Source: Planococcus sp. (in: firmicutes)
GTDB lineage: Bacteria > Bacillota > Bacilli > Bacillales_A > Planococcaceae
Assembly (NCBI GenBank): GCA_030147225.1
Contig: JASLAI010000371.1
Location: forward strand, 1 to 8,955
Reading direction: 5' to 3'
Length of the DNA: 8,955 bases
In this document: in pieces, positions 1 through 5,702 of the stretch
Numbering within the stretch: position 1 is the first letter of the stretch
Layout of the letters: every line of letters begins with the position of its first letter
Notes under the pieces: model-generated
The model's input: only the letters and a program-made list of their open reading frames with translations
The model's database searches: none
Told to the model about the DNA's origin: nothing
Program-made: the position numbers and the translations under genes

Positions 1-241
1 TAATACCGGAGCGCGGTTACAAAGAAACGAAAACTGTGTTAAGCTAGCAATTCAATCAAAAATTCGAATTTTCATTTTAAATTGAAAAGTCGGAATTGAC
101 TGTTCCTTCGATTGACTCGAAAGCACAGCTTATTTCGGCAAAACGACATAAAGTACTTTCAATTTAATGTATAAATATTCATTTTAACTGTATGTTAAAT
201 CTTATTAAAGTTAATTATACGGTAAATTTTTATTTATTGAA
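1..241. other. AT-rich intergenic region with small dyads, no gene seen
   Basis: No open frame with a ribosome binding site is visible on either strand. The stretch is strongly AT-rich and contains several short dyads. An interrupted inverted repeat has arms 61-65 and 69-74 against 83-88 and 93-97. AAAGTACTTT is a perfect palindrome at 150-159. TTTAAC/GTTAAA arms with a 5-nt spacer lie at 183-199. ATTGACT occurs three times (95-101, 111-117, 241-247), the last being the -35 region of the proB promoter. I cannot assign a regulator to any of these; they may only reflect base composition. Confidence 0.5.
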
Positions 242-270
242 TTGACTTAAAATGCAATTCAGTGCATAAT
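242..270 (+). promoter_or_regulatory. Sigma-A-type promoter of proBA
   Basis: TTGACT (242-247) is followed by exactly 17 nt and CATAAT (265-270), a near-consensus vegetative promoter. Initiation would be near A277, giving a leader of about 115 nt before the proB start codon. It is the only good promoter I see in front of proB, and proA follows proB closely, so it probably drives both genes. Confidence 0.7.
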
Positions 271-328
271 AACTCTATTAAACAGATTCGATAAAAAAAT
301 TGAAGTGAACAGAGTCACGGAGGCATGG

Positions 329-364
329 TTCTTCCGCTTTTGAATGAAATGGAAGAATTTTTTT
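329..364 (+). terminator. Intrinsic terminator in the proB leader (candidate attenuator)
   Basis: TTCTTCC (329-335) pairs with GGAAGAA (351-357) across a 15-nt loop, and seven T's follow at once (358-364). It lies between the promoter and the proB start codon (393), so full-length proBA mRNA must read through it. That is the arrangement of an attenuator rather than a gene-end terminator. The segment 291-301 is perfectly complementary to 356-366, which includes the U-tract, and could be part of an alternative fold. I see no T-box sequence or run of proline codons that would name the signal. The stem is short and the loop large, so its strength is uncertain. Confidence 0.6.
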
Positions 365-392
365 ATTTATCAAAATCGGGTGGTGACTGCAC

Positions 393-1163
393 GTGGAGAA
401 GAAAAGAATCGTTGTAAAAATAGGCAGCAGCTCTTTGACAGATGAACGTGGTAAATTGTCAATCGAAAAGCTGCGCGAGCATGTGAATGCACTGGCTCGT
501 CTAAAAGAAGAAGGACATGAAGTAATATTGATATCATCTGGAGCAGTCGCTTCAGGATGTACAAGCATGGGTTATTTATCGCGCCCGAATACAGTGGTCG
601 ACAAGCAGTCAGCGGCAGCCGTGGGCCAAAGCCTTTTGCTGCAGGCCTATGCGGATGAATGCAGAAAACACAATATTGTTGCGGCACAACTGTTATTAAC
701 AAAAGATCTCTATAAAAATGCCAATGCCACTATTTCAAAGTTACTGGAACGGAACGTCCTGCCGATCATCAACGAAAACGATTCGGTTTCAGTGAAAGAG
801 CTGACGTTTGGAGACAATGACATGCTGTCGGCTTTGGTCAGTGGGCTTGTGCATGCGGATTTCCTAATTATATTGACGGACATTAACGGCATTTATCAAG
901 ACAATCCAAGAACCAATCCTCAGGCTCAGAAATATCTCCATCTCAATGAAATTCCAGATGAATTGGTGGAAGCCACATCTTCTGCCGGCTCTGACGTTGG
1001 CACTGGCGGTATGAAATCAAAAGTCGAGGCTGCCCGAACGGCATTGGCTTTAGGAGTGCAGATATTTATCGGTTCCGGAACAGGCAGCGAAAAACTGGTC
1101 GAAATTTTCCAAGGAAATGGTGATGGAACCTATATTGGCGTGAAAACAAAAATGGGTGTTTGA
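393..1163 (+). CDS. proB: Glutamate 5-kinase, short form without PUA domain
   Basis: Cytoplasmic enzyme that phosphorylates L-glutamate to gamma-glutamyl phosphate with ATP, the first and usually proline-inhibited step of proline synthesis. The 256-residue product shows the amino-acid-kinase fold: the N-terminal phosphate loop with K9 and GSS (11-13), SSGAVASG (48-55), the glutamate-binding NENDSV (127-132), FGDND (139-143), LTDINGIY (161-168) and the ATP-site VGTGGMKSK (202-210). Many ProB proteins (E. coli, B. subtilis) are about 365-370 residues with a C-terminal PUA domain; this one stops right after the kinase domain, as in other short-form ProBs. The start is GTG, chosen because a GGTGGTGA site (379-386) lies just upstream and the conserved VVKIGSS motif begins at once. 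proA starts 28 nt after the stop, so the two genes form an operon. A leader terminator upstream suggests attenuation. Confidence 0.95.
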   Translation: MEKKRIVVKIGSSSLTDERGKLSIEKLREHVNALARLKEEGHEVILISSGAVASGCTSMGYLSRPNTVVDKQSAAAVGQSLLLQAYADECRKHNIVAAQLLLTKDLYKNANATISKLLERNVLPIINENDSVSVKELTFGDNDMLSALVSGLVHADFLIILTDINGIYQDNPRTNPQAQKYLHLNEIPDELVEATSSAGSDVGTGGMKSKVEAARTALALGVQIFIGSGTGSEKLVEIFQGNGDGTYIGVKTKMGV

Positions 1164-1191
1164 GTAACGAAAATCGAAAGGGGAATCGTGA

Positions 1192-2469
1192 ATGACCGAA
1201 ATTCTTCAAGAGCAGCAACTCGAGACAAGTGAACTAATACTAAAAGCCAAACAAGCAAAGCAGGCTTCGAGGGTATTGGCAAAGTCAACAACCAAGCAAA
1301 AAAATAATGCTCTGCGTCTAATTTCAGCTCAGTTGATGGAAGAACATTCTTATATTCTGGAAGAGAACAGCAAGGATGTGGAAATCGGACGCCAAAATGG
1401 AATGAGTGACTCCTTGGTGGATCGTTTGCAGCTGGATCAACCACGGTTAAAAGACATGGCGGATGCCTTGATCCAATTGACGAAACTGGCAGACCCTGTC
1501 GGCGAAGTGCTGGAAAAATGGGAGCGTCCGAATGGCTTAACCATGTCCAAAATACGCGTGCCTCTAGGGGTTGTTGGCATGATTTACGAAGCGCGCCCGA
1601 ACGTTACGGTGGATGCTTCCAGCTTATGCCTGAAAACAGGCAATGCGGTGGTATTGCGTGGCAGTTCTACAGCGATTCATTCCAATAAAGCGATTGTTGC
1701 TGTTATCCACCGGGCACTTGAGAAAAGTGAACTACCGATTGAATCCGTTCAATTATTGGAAGACTCAAGCTGGGAAGCAGCTTCACATATGTTAAAGCTC
1801 AATGAATACTTTGTTGTACTGATTCCCCGCGGAGGCGCAAAGCTGATTCAAACGGTTGTCCAAAATTCCACTGTACCGGTACTGGAGACTGGGGCAGGAA
1901 ACTGCCATATCTATATTGATAAAACAGCAGATGTTAAAATGGCGATAACGATTGCGCTAAATGCCAAAACACAACGTCCCTCAGTGTGTAATTCCTGTGA
2001 AAGCATTTTGGTCCATCAAGCGTGGGCGGAGAAGCATTTGCCTGAATTGATGGAAGCCTTGCAGGATCAGCAGGTACAAATCCATGGAGATGTGTCCACA
2101 CAGGAACTCTCCTCTAAGGTCATACCTGCAGAAGAGGCGGATTGGGGAACAGAATACTTAGGTCTAGAAGTAGCAATGAAAATAGTAGATGATGTGAGCG
2201 AAGCGATTCAACACATCAATACTTATGGCACCAAGCATTCAGAAGCCATCATTTCATCCAGTTCTGAAAGTGTTGATCAATTCTTTATGGAAATTGATGC
2301 TGCAGCGGTTTATCATAATGCATCAACCCGTTTCACAGACGGCTTTGAGTTTGGATTTGGTGCCGAGATTGGCATCAGTACACAGAAACTCCATGCGCGA
2401 GGACCTATGGGTCTGCCAGCTCTGACGTCGACCAAATATATCATACGCGGAAATGGCCAAATAAAATAA
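1192..2469 (+). CDS. proA: Glutamate-5-semialdehyde dehydrogenase (gamma-glutamyl phosphate reductase)
   Basis: NADPH-dependent cytoplasmic enzyme that reduces gamma-glutamyl phosphate, the unstable product of ProB, to glutamate-5-semialdehyde, which cyclises to pyrroline-5-carboxylate. The 425-residue length is normal for the family. Visible signatures are [19 protein letters not shown] (123-141), the cofactor-side LRGSST (155-160), LIPRGG (210-215), [12 protein letters not shown] (230-241) and the catalytic-cysteine region QRPSVCN with C266 as the likely nucleophile. [16 protein letters not shown] (401-416) is the typical C-terminal signature. The start ATG follows GAAAGGGGAATCGTGA, with the AAAGGGG site about 10 nt away. 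It is co-transcribed with proB and its 3' end runs straight into a strong terminator. Nothing in it looks damaged. Confidence 0.97.
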   Translation: MTEILQEQQLETSELILKAKQAKQASRVLAKSTTKQKNNALRLISAQLMEEHSYILEENSKDVEIGRQNGMSDSLVDRLQLDQPRLKDMADALIQLTKLADPVGEVLEKWERPNGLTMSKIRVPLGVVGMIYEARPNVTVDASSLCLKTGNAVVLRGSSTAIHSNKAIVAVIHRALEKSELPIESVQLLEDSSWEAASHMLKLNEYFVVLIPRGGAKLIQTVVQNSTVPVLETGAGNCHIYIDKTADVKMAITIALNAKTQRPSVCNSCESILVHQAWAEKHLPELMEALQDQQVQIHGDVSTQELSSKVIPAEEADWGTEYLGLEVAMKIVDDVSEAIQHINTYGTKHSEAIISSSSESVDQFFMEIDAAAVYHNASTRFTDGFEFGFGAEIGISTQKLHARGPMGLPALTSTKYIIRGNGQIK

Positions 2470-2473
2470 AGAG

Positions 2474-2508
2474 AAAAGGACCGGAAGCAAATTGCTTCCG
2501 GTCCTTTT
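2474..2508. terminator. Strong bidirectional terminator between proA and the DUF4395 gene
   Basis: Arms 2474-2490 and 2492-2508 are perfectly complementary over 17 bases, with a GC-rich core (GGACCGGAAGC) flanked by an A-run on one side and a T-run on the other. It starts a few bases after the proA stop. On the minus strand it overlaps the stop codon of the convergent DUF4395 gene (2507-2509). The A and T flanks supply a U-tail in either direction, so one hairpin should terminate both genes. Confidence 0.9.
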
Positions 2509-2920
2509 ATGCCTGCGCTTTGGTTCTGTTATGCTTCCACATCATATAGCGATACCGGACAGTGCAGCCAATGCAATAGCCCATTAATGCAACTCCTGCT
2601 GCGATAATGACCATGCCACTGAAGGCGTACCCTGCTAACTGAATGCCGAAAGCGAAAGAAAGAAGCGACAGCCCCAAACAAATTGTCGCAATCCATTGGT
2701 TGAATAATTGCTGATCTTTATCTTCCTGTTCATAGCTAGCCATTGGTTTTTTCAAAAAGCGTCGGCTAAATTGGATGACGGGATTCTTCCTGGTAAACAG
2801 CGTATAAATGCCAACCGCGAACGGCAGCAGCAGAATAACGGGATGGAATAAAAGCCCTGCTAATGCAGTAGCGACGATAAAAGCCTGATTAAGCTGAACC
2901 AGGGGTTTCGGGATGGTCAT
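2507..2920 (-). CDS. DUF4395-family small membrane protein
   Basis: A 137-residue integral membrane protein that I recognise as DUF4395 by its opening IPKPLVQLNQ and its C-terminal CIGC motif. No biochemical function is established for the family to my knowledge. Hydrophobic segments lie at about 13-42 (a hairpin or two helices), 75-92 and 96-115. A polar, charged loop (about 43-72, with RRFLKK) separates the halves, and the tail (121-137) is basic. The pair C116/C119 forms a CxxC at the end of the last membrane segment, a hint of redox or metal chemistry; this is inference. The start is well supported by AAGGAGGAGA (2925-2934), 7 nt from ATG. It lies 93 nt downstream of mgtE on the same strand but has a possible promoter of its own with a dyad in it. 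Confidence 0.85.
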   Translation of the reverse strand: MTIPKPLVQLNQAFIVATALAGLLFHPVILLLPFAVGIYTLFTRKNPVIQFSRRFLKKPMASYEQEDKDQQLFNQWIATICLGLSLLSFAFGIQLAGYAFSGMVIIAAGVALMGYCIGCTVRYRYMMWKHNRTKAQA

Positions 2921-2946
2921 GGACTCTCCTCCTTTAATTACCCCTT

Positions 2947-2975
2947 ATTATACTTAGTAACTTACTAGGGATAAA
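2947..2975 (-). promoter_or_regulatory. Possible promoter with internal operator-like dyad for the DUF4395 gene
   Basis: On the minus strand a perfect TATAAT (2952-2947) sits 27 nt before the start codon. The -35 candidate TTTATC (2975-2970) at 17-nt spacing is poor. Between them lies a 17-bp dyad (2953-2969) whose half-sites are CTTAGTAA and TTACTAGG around a central C, with seven of eight positions complementary. A dyad in the spacer is a usual place for a repressor site. The regulator is not in the window. Confidence 0.45.
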
Positions 2976-3013
2976 GAAACCTGCTTGAAAAAAGATAAAC
3001 AATAGCACTCCGT

Positions 3014-4372
3014 TTATAGCAGCTGAGAAATGAACAGTGTAGCCATACCAAAATAAATCAGCAAGGACAGAATGTCGTTGATCGTCGTGATTAAAGGACC
3101 CGATGCAACAGCAGGGTCAATATTGAGGCGGTACAGGACAAGAGGAATAATGGTTCCGGCTAAAGTTCCGATGATTAATGTCATCAATAGAGAACCGCCA
3201 ACAACAATTCCCAACACAAAGTTGCCTTGCCATACATAAGCAATCAGCAGAATGAGTACAGAACAAATGACGCCGATAATGATACCGACCCATAATTCCC
3301 TAACAACCAGCTTAATGGTCTGCTTGAAATCAAGCTTTTGTGAAGCTAGTCCACGAACCACAACAGATAGTGATTGAGTTCCGGTGTTTCCCGTCATTCC
3401 CGCAATCATTGGCATAAAGAAAGTCAGTGCTACGACAGTCTGCAAGGTATCTTCAAAGCGACTAATGATGCCGCCGGAAAATAGGCCGATGAACAGCAAA
3501 AGGATAAGCCAAGGCAAACGGCGGTAAGCTGCGATTAAAGCGGGAGTATTAAAATCAATCGATTTACCTGACGCAGATAATTTTTCGATATCTTCATTCG
3601 CTTCCTGCATGACCACATCGATCACATCGTCGACAGTTAGCACACCGACAAGTTTATTGTCTTTTTCAACAATCGGCAACGTAACAAAATCATAGCGGCT
3701 GATCAATTGAGCAGCATCTTCCTGATCCGTTAGTACATCTGCTTTAACGACCCGATTGTACATAACTTCTTCAATTTGATCATCTAAATTTCCAAGAATC
3801 AAATCTTTATAAGAGACAACGCCCACCAATTTTTTATCTTCATCTACAACATACAGATAGTTAATGTATTCTGCCAATTCTGCAAAATCTTTAATTTTAT
3901 CAACAGCTTCCCGAATCGTGTAATGGCGCGGAATCCATACATACCGGTTATTCATTAAGCGGCCGGCCGTTTCAGGAGGATAGGTCATGGTGTTTTGGAC
4001 AAACCTGGAGTCGTCCTGATTAATCTGTAGCAGTAGCTCTTCGATGCGTTCCGGTTCCAGATCATCCAACAAGAGTGCCAGATCATCATTATCCATACGA
4101 TCAAGGACTTTTGACGATTTTTCGAGACCTAATTTTTGAAGAATATCAATTTGTTCATTTTTGGGAAGTTCCTGCATCAATTCGGTCAACTGCCGAATGC
4201 TTAAATAGAGAAGGAATTTATTGCGGTGCTTTTCCGGTAAATGTCGATATTGGATAGCCATGTCGTATGGCTGAAGTTCGTCTAGGATCTCCTGAAATTC
4301 AATTATTTTCCCTTCTTTTAAGGCTTTTATTAAAGCCAATGTAATTTCGTCTTCACGTAAAGCTATAGACAT
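3014..4372 (-). CDS. mgtE: MgtE-type magnesium channel/transporter
   Basis: Membrane Mg2+ channel whose cytosolic domains sense Mg2+ and close the pore when internal Mg2+ is high. From the ATG at 4372 the product is 452 residues, matching the usual MgtE length of about 450. Domain order is the acidic, helical N domain (about 8-127), then a PPETAGRLM motif (132-140), two CBS domains (about 140-200 and 205-258, with LVGVVSYKDL and LVGVLTVDDV), a linker helix, and a membrane domain from about 285 with five hydrophobic segments. MPMIAGMTGNTGTQSL (320-335) is the family signature. D433 in TTINDIL corresponds to the pore aspartate of characterised MgtE. A GTG nine bases further upstream (4381) is also in frame, but it overlaps the AAGGAG ribosome site, so ATG 4372 is preferred. 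The upstream region is too short and shows no M-box Mg2+ riboswitch. Confidence 0.95.
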   Translation of the reverse strand: MSIALREDEITLALIKALKEGKIIEFQEILDELQPYDMAIQYRHLPEKHRNKFLLYLSIRQLTELMQELPKNEQIDILQKLGLEKSSKVLDRMDNDDLALLLDDLEPERIEELLLQINQDDSRFVQNTMTYPPETAGRLMNNRYVWIPRHYTIREAVDKIKDFAELAEYINYLYVVDEDKKLVGVVSYKDLILGNLDDQIEEVMYNRVVKADVLTDQEDAAQLISRYDFVTLPIVEKDNKLVGVLTVDDVIDVVMQEANEDIEKLSASGKSIDFNTPALIAAYRRLPWLILLLFIGLFSGGIISRFEDTLQTVVALTFFMPMIAGMTGNTGTQSLSVVVRGLASQKLDFKQTIKLVVRELWVGIIIGVICSVLILLIAYVWQGNFVLGIVVGGSLLMTLIIGTLAGTIIPLVLYRLNIDPAVASGPLITTINDILSLLIYFGMATLFISQLL

Positions 4373-4380
4373 ATGGTTCA

Positions 4381-4387
4381 CTCCTTT
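4381..4387 (-). promoter_or_regulatory. Ribosome binding site that decides the mgtE start
   Basis: The minus strand reads AAAGGAG (4387-4381) followed by TGAACCAT and ATG. The AGGAG core is about 8 nt from ATG 4372. The alternative start GTG 4381-4379 would share a base with the AGGAG core and so cannot be served by it. Confidence 0.75.
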
Positions 4388-4425
4388 TATACAGGAAATA
4401 CAGAAATCCTCTTGTTGATTATTGC

Positions 4426-4452
4426 GTTAAAACTTTAATTTGAAAAGGGTAA
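4426..4452 (+). promoter_or_regulatory. Possible sigma-B-like promoter upstream of the riboswitch
   Basis: GTTAAA (4426-4431) and GGGTAA (4447-4452), separated by 15 nt, each match five of six positions of the general-stress sigma-B consensus (GTTTAA / GGGTAT). A transcript from here would include the whole riboswitch. The match could be accidental in AT-rich DNA, and a sigma-A -10 lies further downstream. Confidence 0.3.
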
Positions 4453-4460
4453 AAAAGGGG

Positions 4461-4489
4461 TAGTAATATTGTATTATTTAACATATAAT
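4461..4489 (+). promoter_or_regulatory. Probable sigma-A promoter of the riboswitch-controlled gene
   Basis: A perfect TATAAT (4484-4489) places initiation near 4496, at the first base of the predicted P1 stem of the aptamer, which fits well. The -35 at 17-nt spacing (TAGTAA, 4461-4466) is weak. The -10 overlaps one arm of an AT-rich inverted repeat, TATTAT (4472-4477) and ATAATA (4485-4490), that sits between the two divergent promoters. Confidence 0.5.
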
Positions 4490-4497
4490 AATGAAAA
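4468..4497 (-). promoter_or_regulatory. Possible mgtE promoter
   Basis: On the minus strand TTTTCA (4497-4492) is followed after 18 nt by TACAAT (4473-4468). This would give an mgtE leader of about 90 nt. It faces the riboswitch promoter and the two overlap, so they may compete. The -35 is only a partial match. Confidence 0.35.
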
Positions 4498-4586
4498 TCT
4501 GAAAAAGGCAAACTTCACCGAAAGGGAAGGACGCAAAGCCATGAGCCTAACCGCCTGAAAAGCGCACGGTCGTCAGGTTGCCTGGT
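4497..4586 (+). promoter_or_regulatory. Cyclic-di-GMP class I (GEMM-I) riboswitch aptamer
   Basis: The hallmark GEMM-I core is present: GGCAAAC (4507-4513), a hairpin CTTC-A-CC / GAAA tetraloop / GG-GAAG (4513-4529), the conserved GGACGCAAAGCC (4529-4540), and then CCTAACC, the tetraloop-receptor side (4546-4552). The second helix returns through CGGT (4567-4570), TCA (4573-4575) and GGTTGCC (4576-4582). G4508-C4509 pairs with G4533-C4534 next to the ligand pocket. The base matching G20 of the Vibrio Vc2 aptamer is G (4507), which by the known specificity rule favours c-di-GMP over cGAMP. P1 is short and imperfect (about 4497-4501 with 4582-4586). The 5' end coincides with the predicted transcription start. 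Confidence 0.93.
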
Positions 4587-4622
4587 CTCGTTCTGTGAGC
4601 CACGGCTGACAGAACGGGAGGA
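4586..4622 (+). promoter_or_regulatory. Riboswitch expression platform: hairpin masking the Shine-Dalgarno site
   Basis: Arms 4586-4596 and 4609-4619 form 11 consecutive pairs including one G-U, capped by AGC/GCT (4598-4600 with 4605-4607). There is no following T-run, so this is not a terminator. The Shine-Dalgarno site GGAGGA (4617-4622, 10 nt from the core to ATG 4632) has its first three bases inside the stem, so folding should hinder ribosome binding. An alternative pairing of aptamer bases GTCAG (4572-4576) with CTGAC (4606-4610) would open it. The closed aptamer is compatible with the hairpin, suggesting c-di-GMP turns translation down, but the direction is inferred. Confidence 0.65.
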
Positions 4623-4631
4623 TATGGGGAA

Positions 4632-5501
4632 ATGAAAAAATCAATGATGGCGGGTGTGTTATTGTTGTTTATGCTGACACAAAATGGGTTTAATGTCCAA
4701 GCAGCTGAATTGGACGTCAAAGCGACCTGGTTATGGAATCCTTGGATGATTTATAGTGATGAAGCGGGTACACTCGCTTTTTTAGAAAGTAAAGATGTGA
4801 ATAAGGTTTACGTACAAATTGATGCAGATATTCCAGCCGGTGTTTATGAGAGCTTTATCGAAAAAGCGGGAGTTTTGGGAATGGCTATCTATGCTTTAGA
4901 TGGAGCACCTGATTGGGTGGCACCGAAAGGCTTTACCCAACAGGATCGATTAATGTCTTGGCTATCGGTCTATCAAAAAGGGGCTTCGCCGGCTCAAAAG
5001 TTTACCGGAGTACATCTGGATGTGGAGCCTTATTTGTACAGCGGCTGGAATACCAATCGTGACACGACTGTAAAAGCTTATCAAGCTCTTTTGACAAAAG
5101 CTAACTCCAGTACGGCTGCATTAAACCTTCCGCTGGAAGCGGATCTGCCTTTCTGGTTCGATGAAATTTCCTATAAAAATACTTACGGGAAAGGAATTCT
5201 TGCTGAATGGGTAATTGCTAACACCCACAGTGTCACACTTATGGCCTATCGGGATTCAGCAGAAATGATTAATGAACTTGTAAAAAATGAAATAGCGTAC
5301 GGTGAAAAATACGGGAAAAAAGTAGTGATTGGTGTTGAGACTGACCAAACTGATGAAGGCGATGCGCTTTCTTTCTATGAAGAGGGAGAAGCTTTCATGA
5401 ATAACGAATTAGCAGCAGTATCTGCCCACCACTCAGCATCAAAAGGTTTTGGCGGAATCGCTATCCACCATGTGGATAGCTGGAAAACGATGGCTCCATA
5501 A
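4632..5501 (+). CDS. Secreted TIM-barrel glycosidase-like protein under c-di-GMP riboswitch control
   Basis: A 289-residue exported protein. The signal peptide has a KK start, a hydrophobic core at about 5-16 and VQA at 22-24 before the likely cleavage. No LPxTG, lipobox or repeat is seen, so it is probably free in the medium or wall. The mature part shows eight regularly spaced core strands typical of a (beta/alpha)8 barrel: ATWLWNPW (31-38), VNKVYVQID (56-64), GMAIYALD (83-90), FTGVHLDVEPY (124-134), LNLPLEADLPF (164-174), VTLMAYRD (201-208), KVVIGVETD (230-238) and GFGGIAIHH (272-280). D130-x-E132 at the end of strand 4 recalls the acid/base region of GH18-like glycosidases; E169 and E236 are further pocket candidates. 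The substrate is unknown, and I do not recognise a named family. Control by c-di-GMP suggests a role in biofilm matrix or surface glycans; this is inference. It is monocistronic, ending before the terminator at 5656. Confidence 0.85.
   Translation: MKKSMMAGVLLLFMLTQNGFNVQAAELDVKATWLWNPWMIYSDEAGTLAFLESKDVNKVYVQIDADIPAGVYESFIEKAGVLGMAIYALDGAPDWVAPKGFTQQDRLMSWLSVYQKGASPAQKFTGVHLDVEPYLYSGWNTNRDTTVKAYQALLTKANSSTAALNLPLEADLPFWFDEISYKNTYGKGILAEWVIANTHSVTLMAYRDSAEMINELVKNEIAYGEKYGKKVVIGVETDQTDEGDALSFYEEGEAFMNNELAAVSAHHSASKGFGGIAIHHVDSWKTMAP
5460..5480 (+). repeat. Perfect 9-bp hairpin inside the 3' end of the secreted-protein gene
   Basis: GCTATCCAC (5460-5468) and GTGGATAGC (5472-5480) are exact inverted repeats separated by CAT. 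They encode the AIHHVDS region of the last barrel strand. No T-run follows, so it is not a terminator. It may be chance, a 3' mRNA stabiliser, or simply dictated by the protein sequence. Confidence 0.6.
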
Positions 5502-5655
5502 AGAAAACTTCATTTAACAACAATCTTTTATTGAATGTTAATGGAGGTTAACAGGCTTTAACAGTTAGTGGGAGAAAAGATAGTAAACAGGCAAATCTGC
5601 TATATTGCCAATCTTTCTTTTTTTCTTTCAGTTATATACAGAAAATACGAATGAA
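5502..5655 (+). other. 3' untranslated region with two stem-loops
   Basis: No gene is seen here. A hairpin of ten pairs lies at 5514-5541 (TTAACA and CAAT arms around CTTTT, with small bulges) and has no U-tail. TTAACAG is repeated at 5548-5554 and 5558-5564. A second stem uses AAAGAT (5576-5581) and GGCAA (5590-5594) against TTGCC (5605-5609) and ATCTTT (5611-5616). It is followed by a T-rich run and might act as a first, leaky terminator for the upstream gene. Confidence 0.4.
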
Positions 5656-5690
5656 AAGAAGGAAGCCTGTAGGGGCTTTCTTTTTTTATT
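5656..5690. terminator. Terminator between the convergent secreted-protein and membrane-protein genes
   Basis: AAGAAGGAAGCC (5656-5667) pairs with GGCTTTCTTTTT (5674-5685), with two G-U pairs, around a 6-nt loop, and the T-run continues to 5687. It terminates the plus-strand gene. In the other direction the hairpin is followed by a T-rich stretch (CTTCTTTTCATT), so it may also serve the minus-strand gene, whose frameshifted extension stops 18 nt before it. Confidence 0.8.
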
Positions 5691-5702
5691 ATATCAACTG
5701 TT

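Noticed and set aside
1..25. Left edge resembles the T-box core ACCGCG on the minus strand, and TAATACCGGA resembles a 16S rRNA segment
   Set aside because: The minus strand has GTAACCGCG but lacks the required AGGGTGG before it, and sequence after the first ten bases does not follow 16S rRNA; both are short chance matches.
67..81. CodY-like half site AATTTTCA
   Set aside because: Only the first half of the CodY consensus matches; the second half has several mismatches.
4586..4619. Riboswitch hairpin as an intrinsic terminator
   Set aside because: No T-run follows; instead the stem takes in part of the Shine-Dalgarno sequence, so translational control is the better reading.
4624..4635. Three-codon frame ATG GGG AAA TGA just before the riboswitch-controlled gene
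   Set aside because: Its start is only two bases from the GGAGG core, too close for initiation, whereas ATG 4632 has proper spacing and a signal peptide follows.
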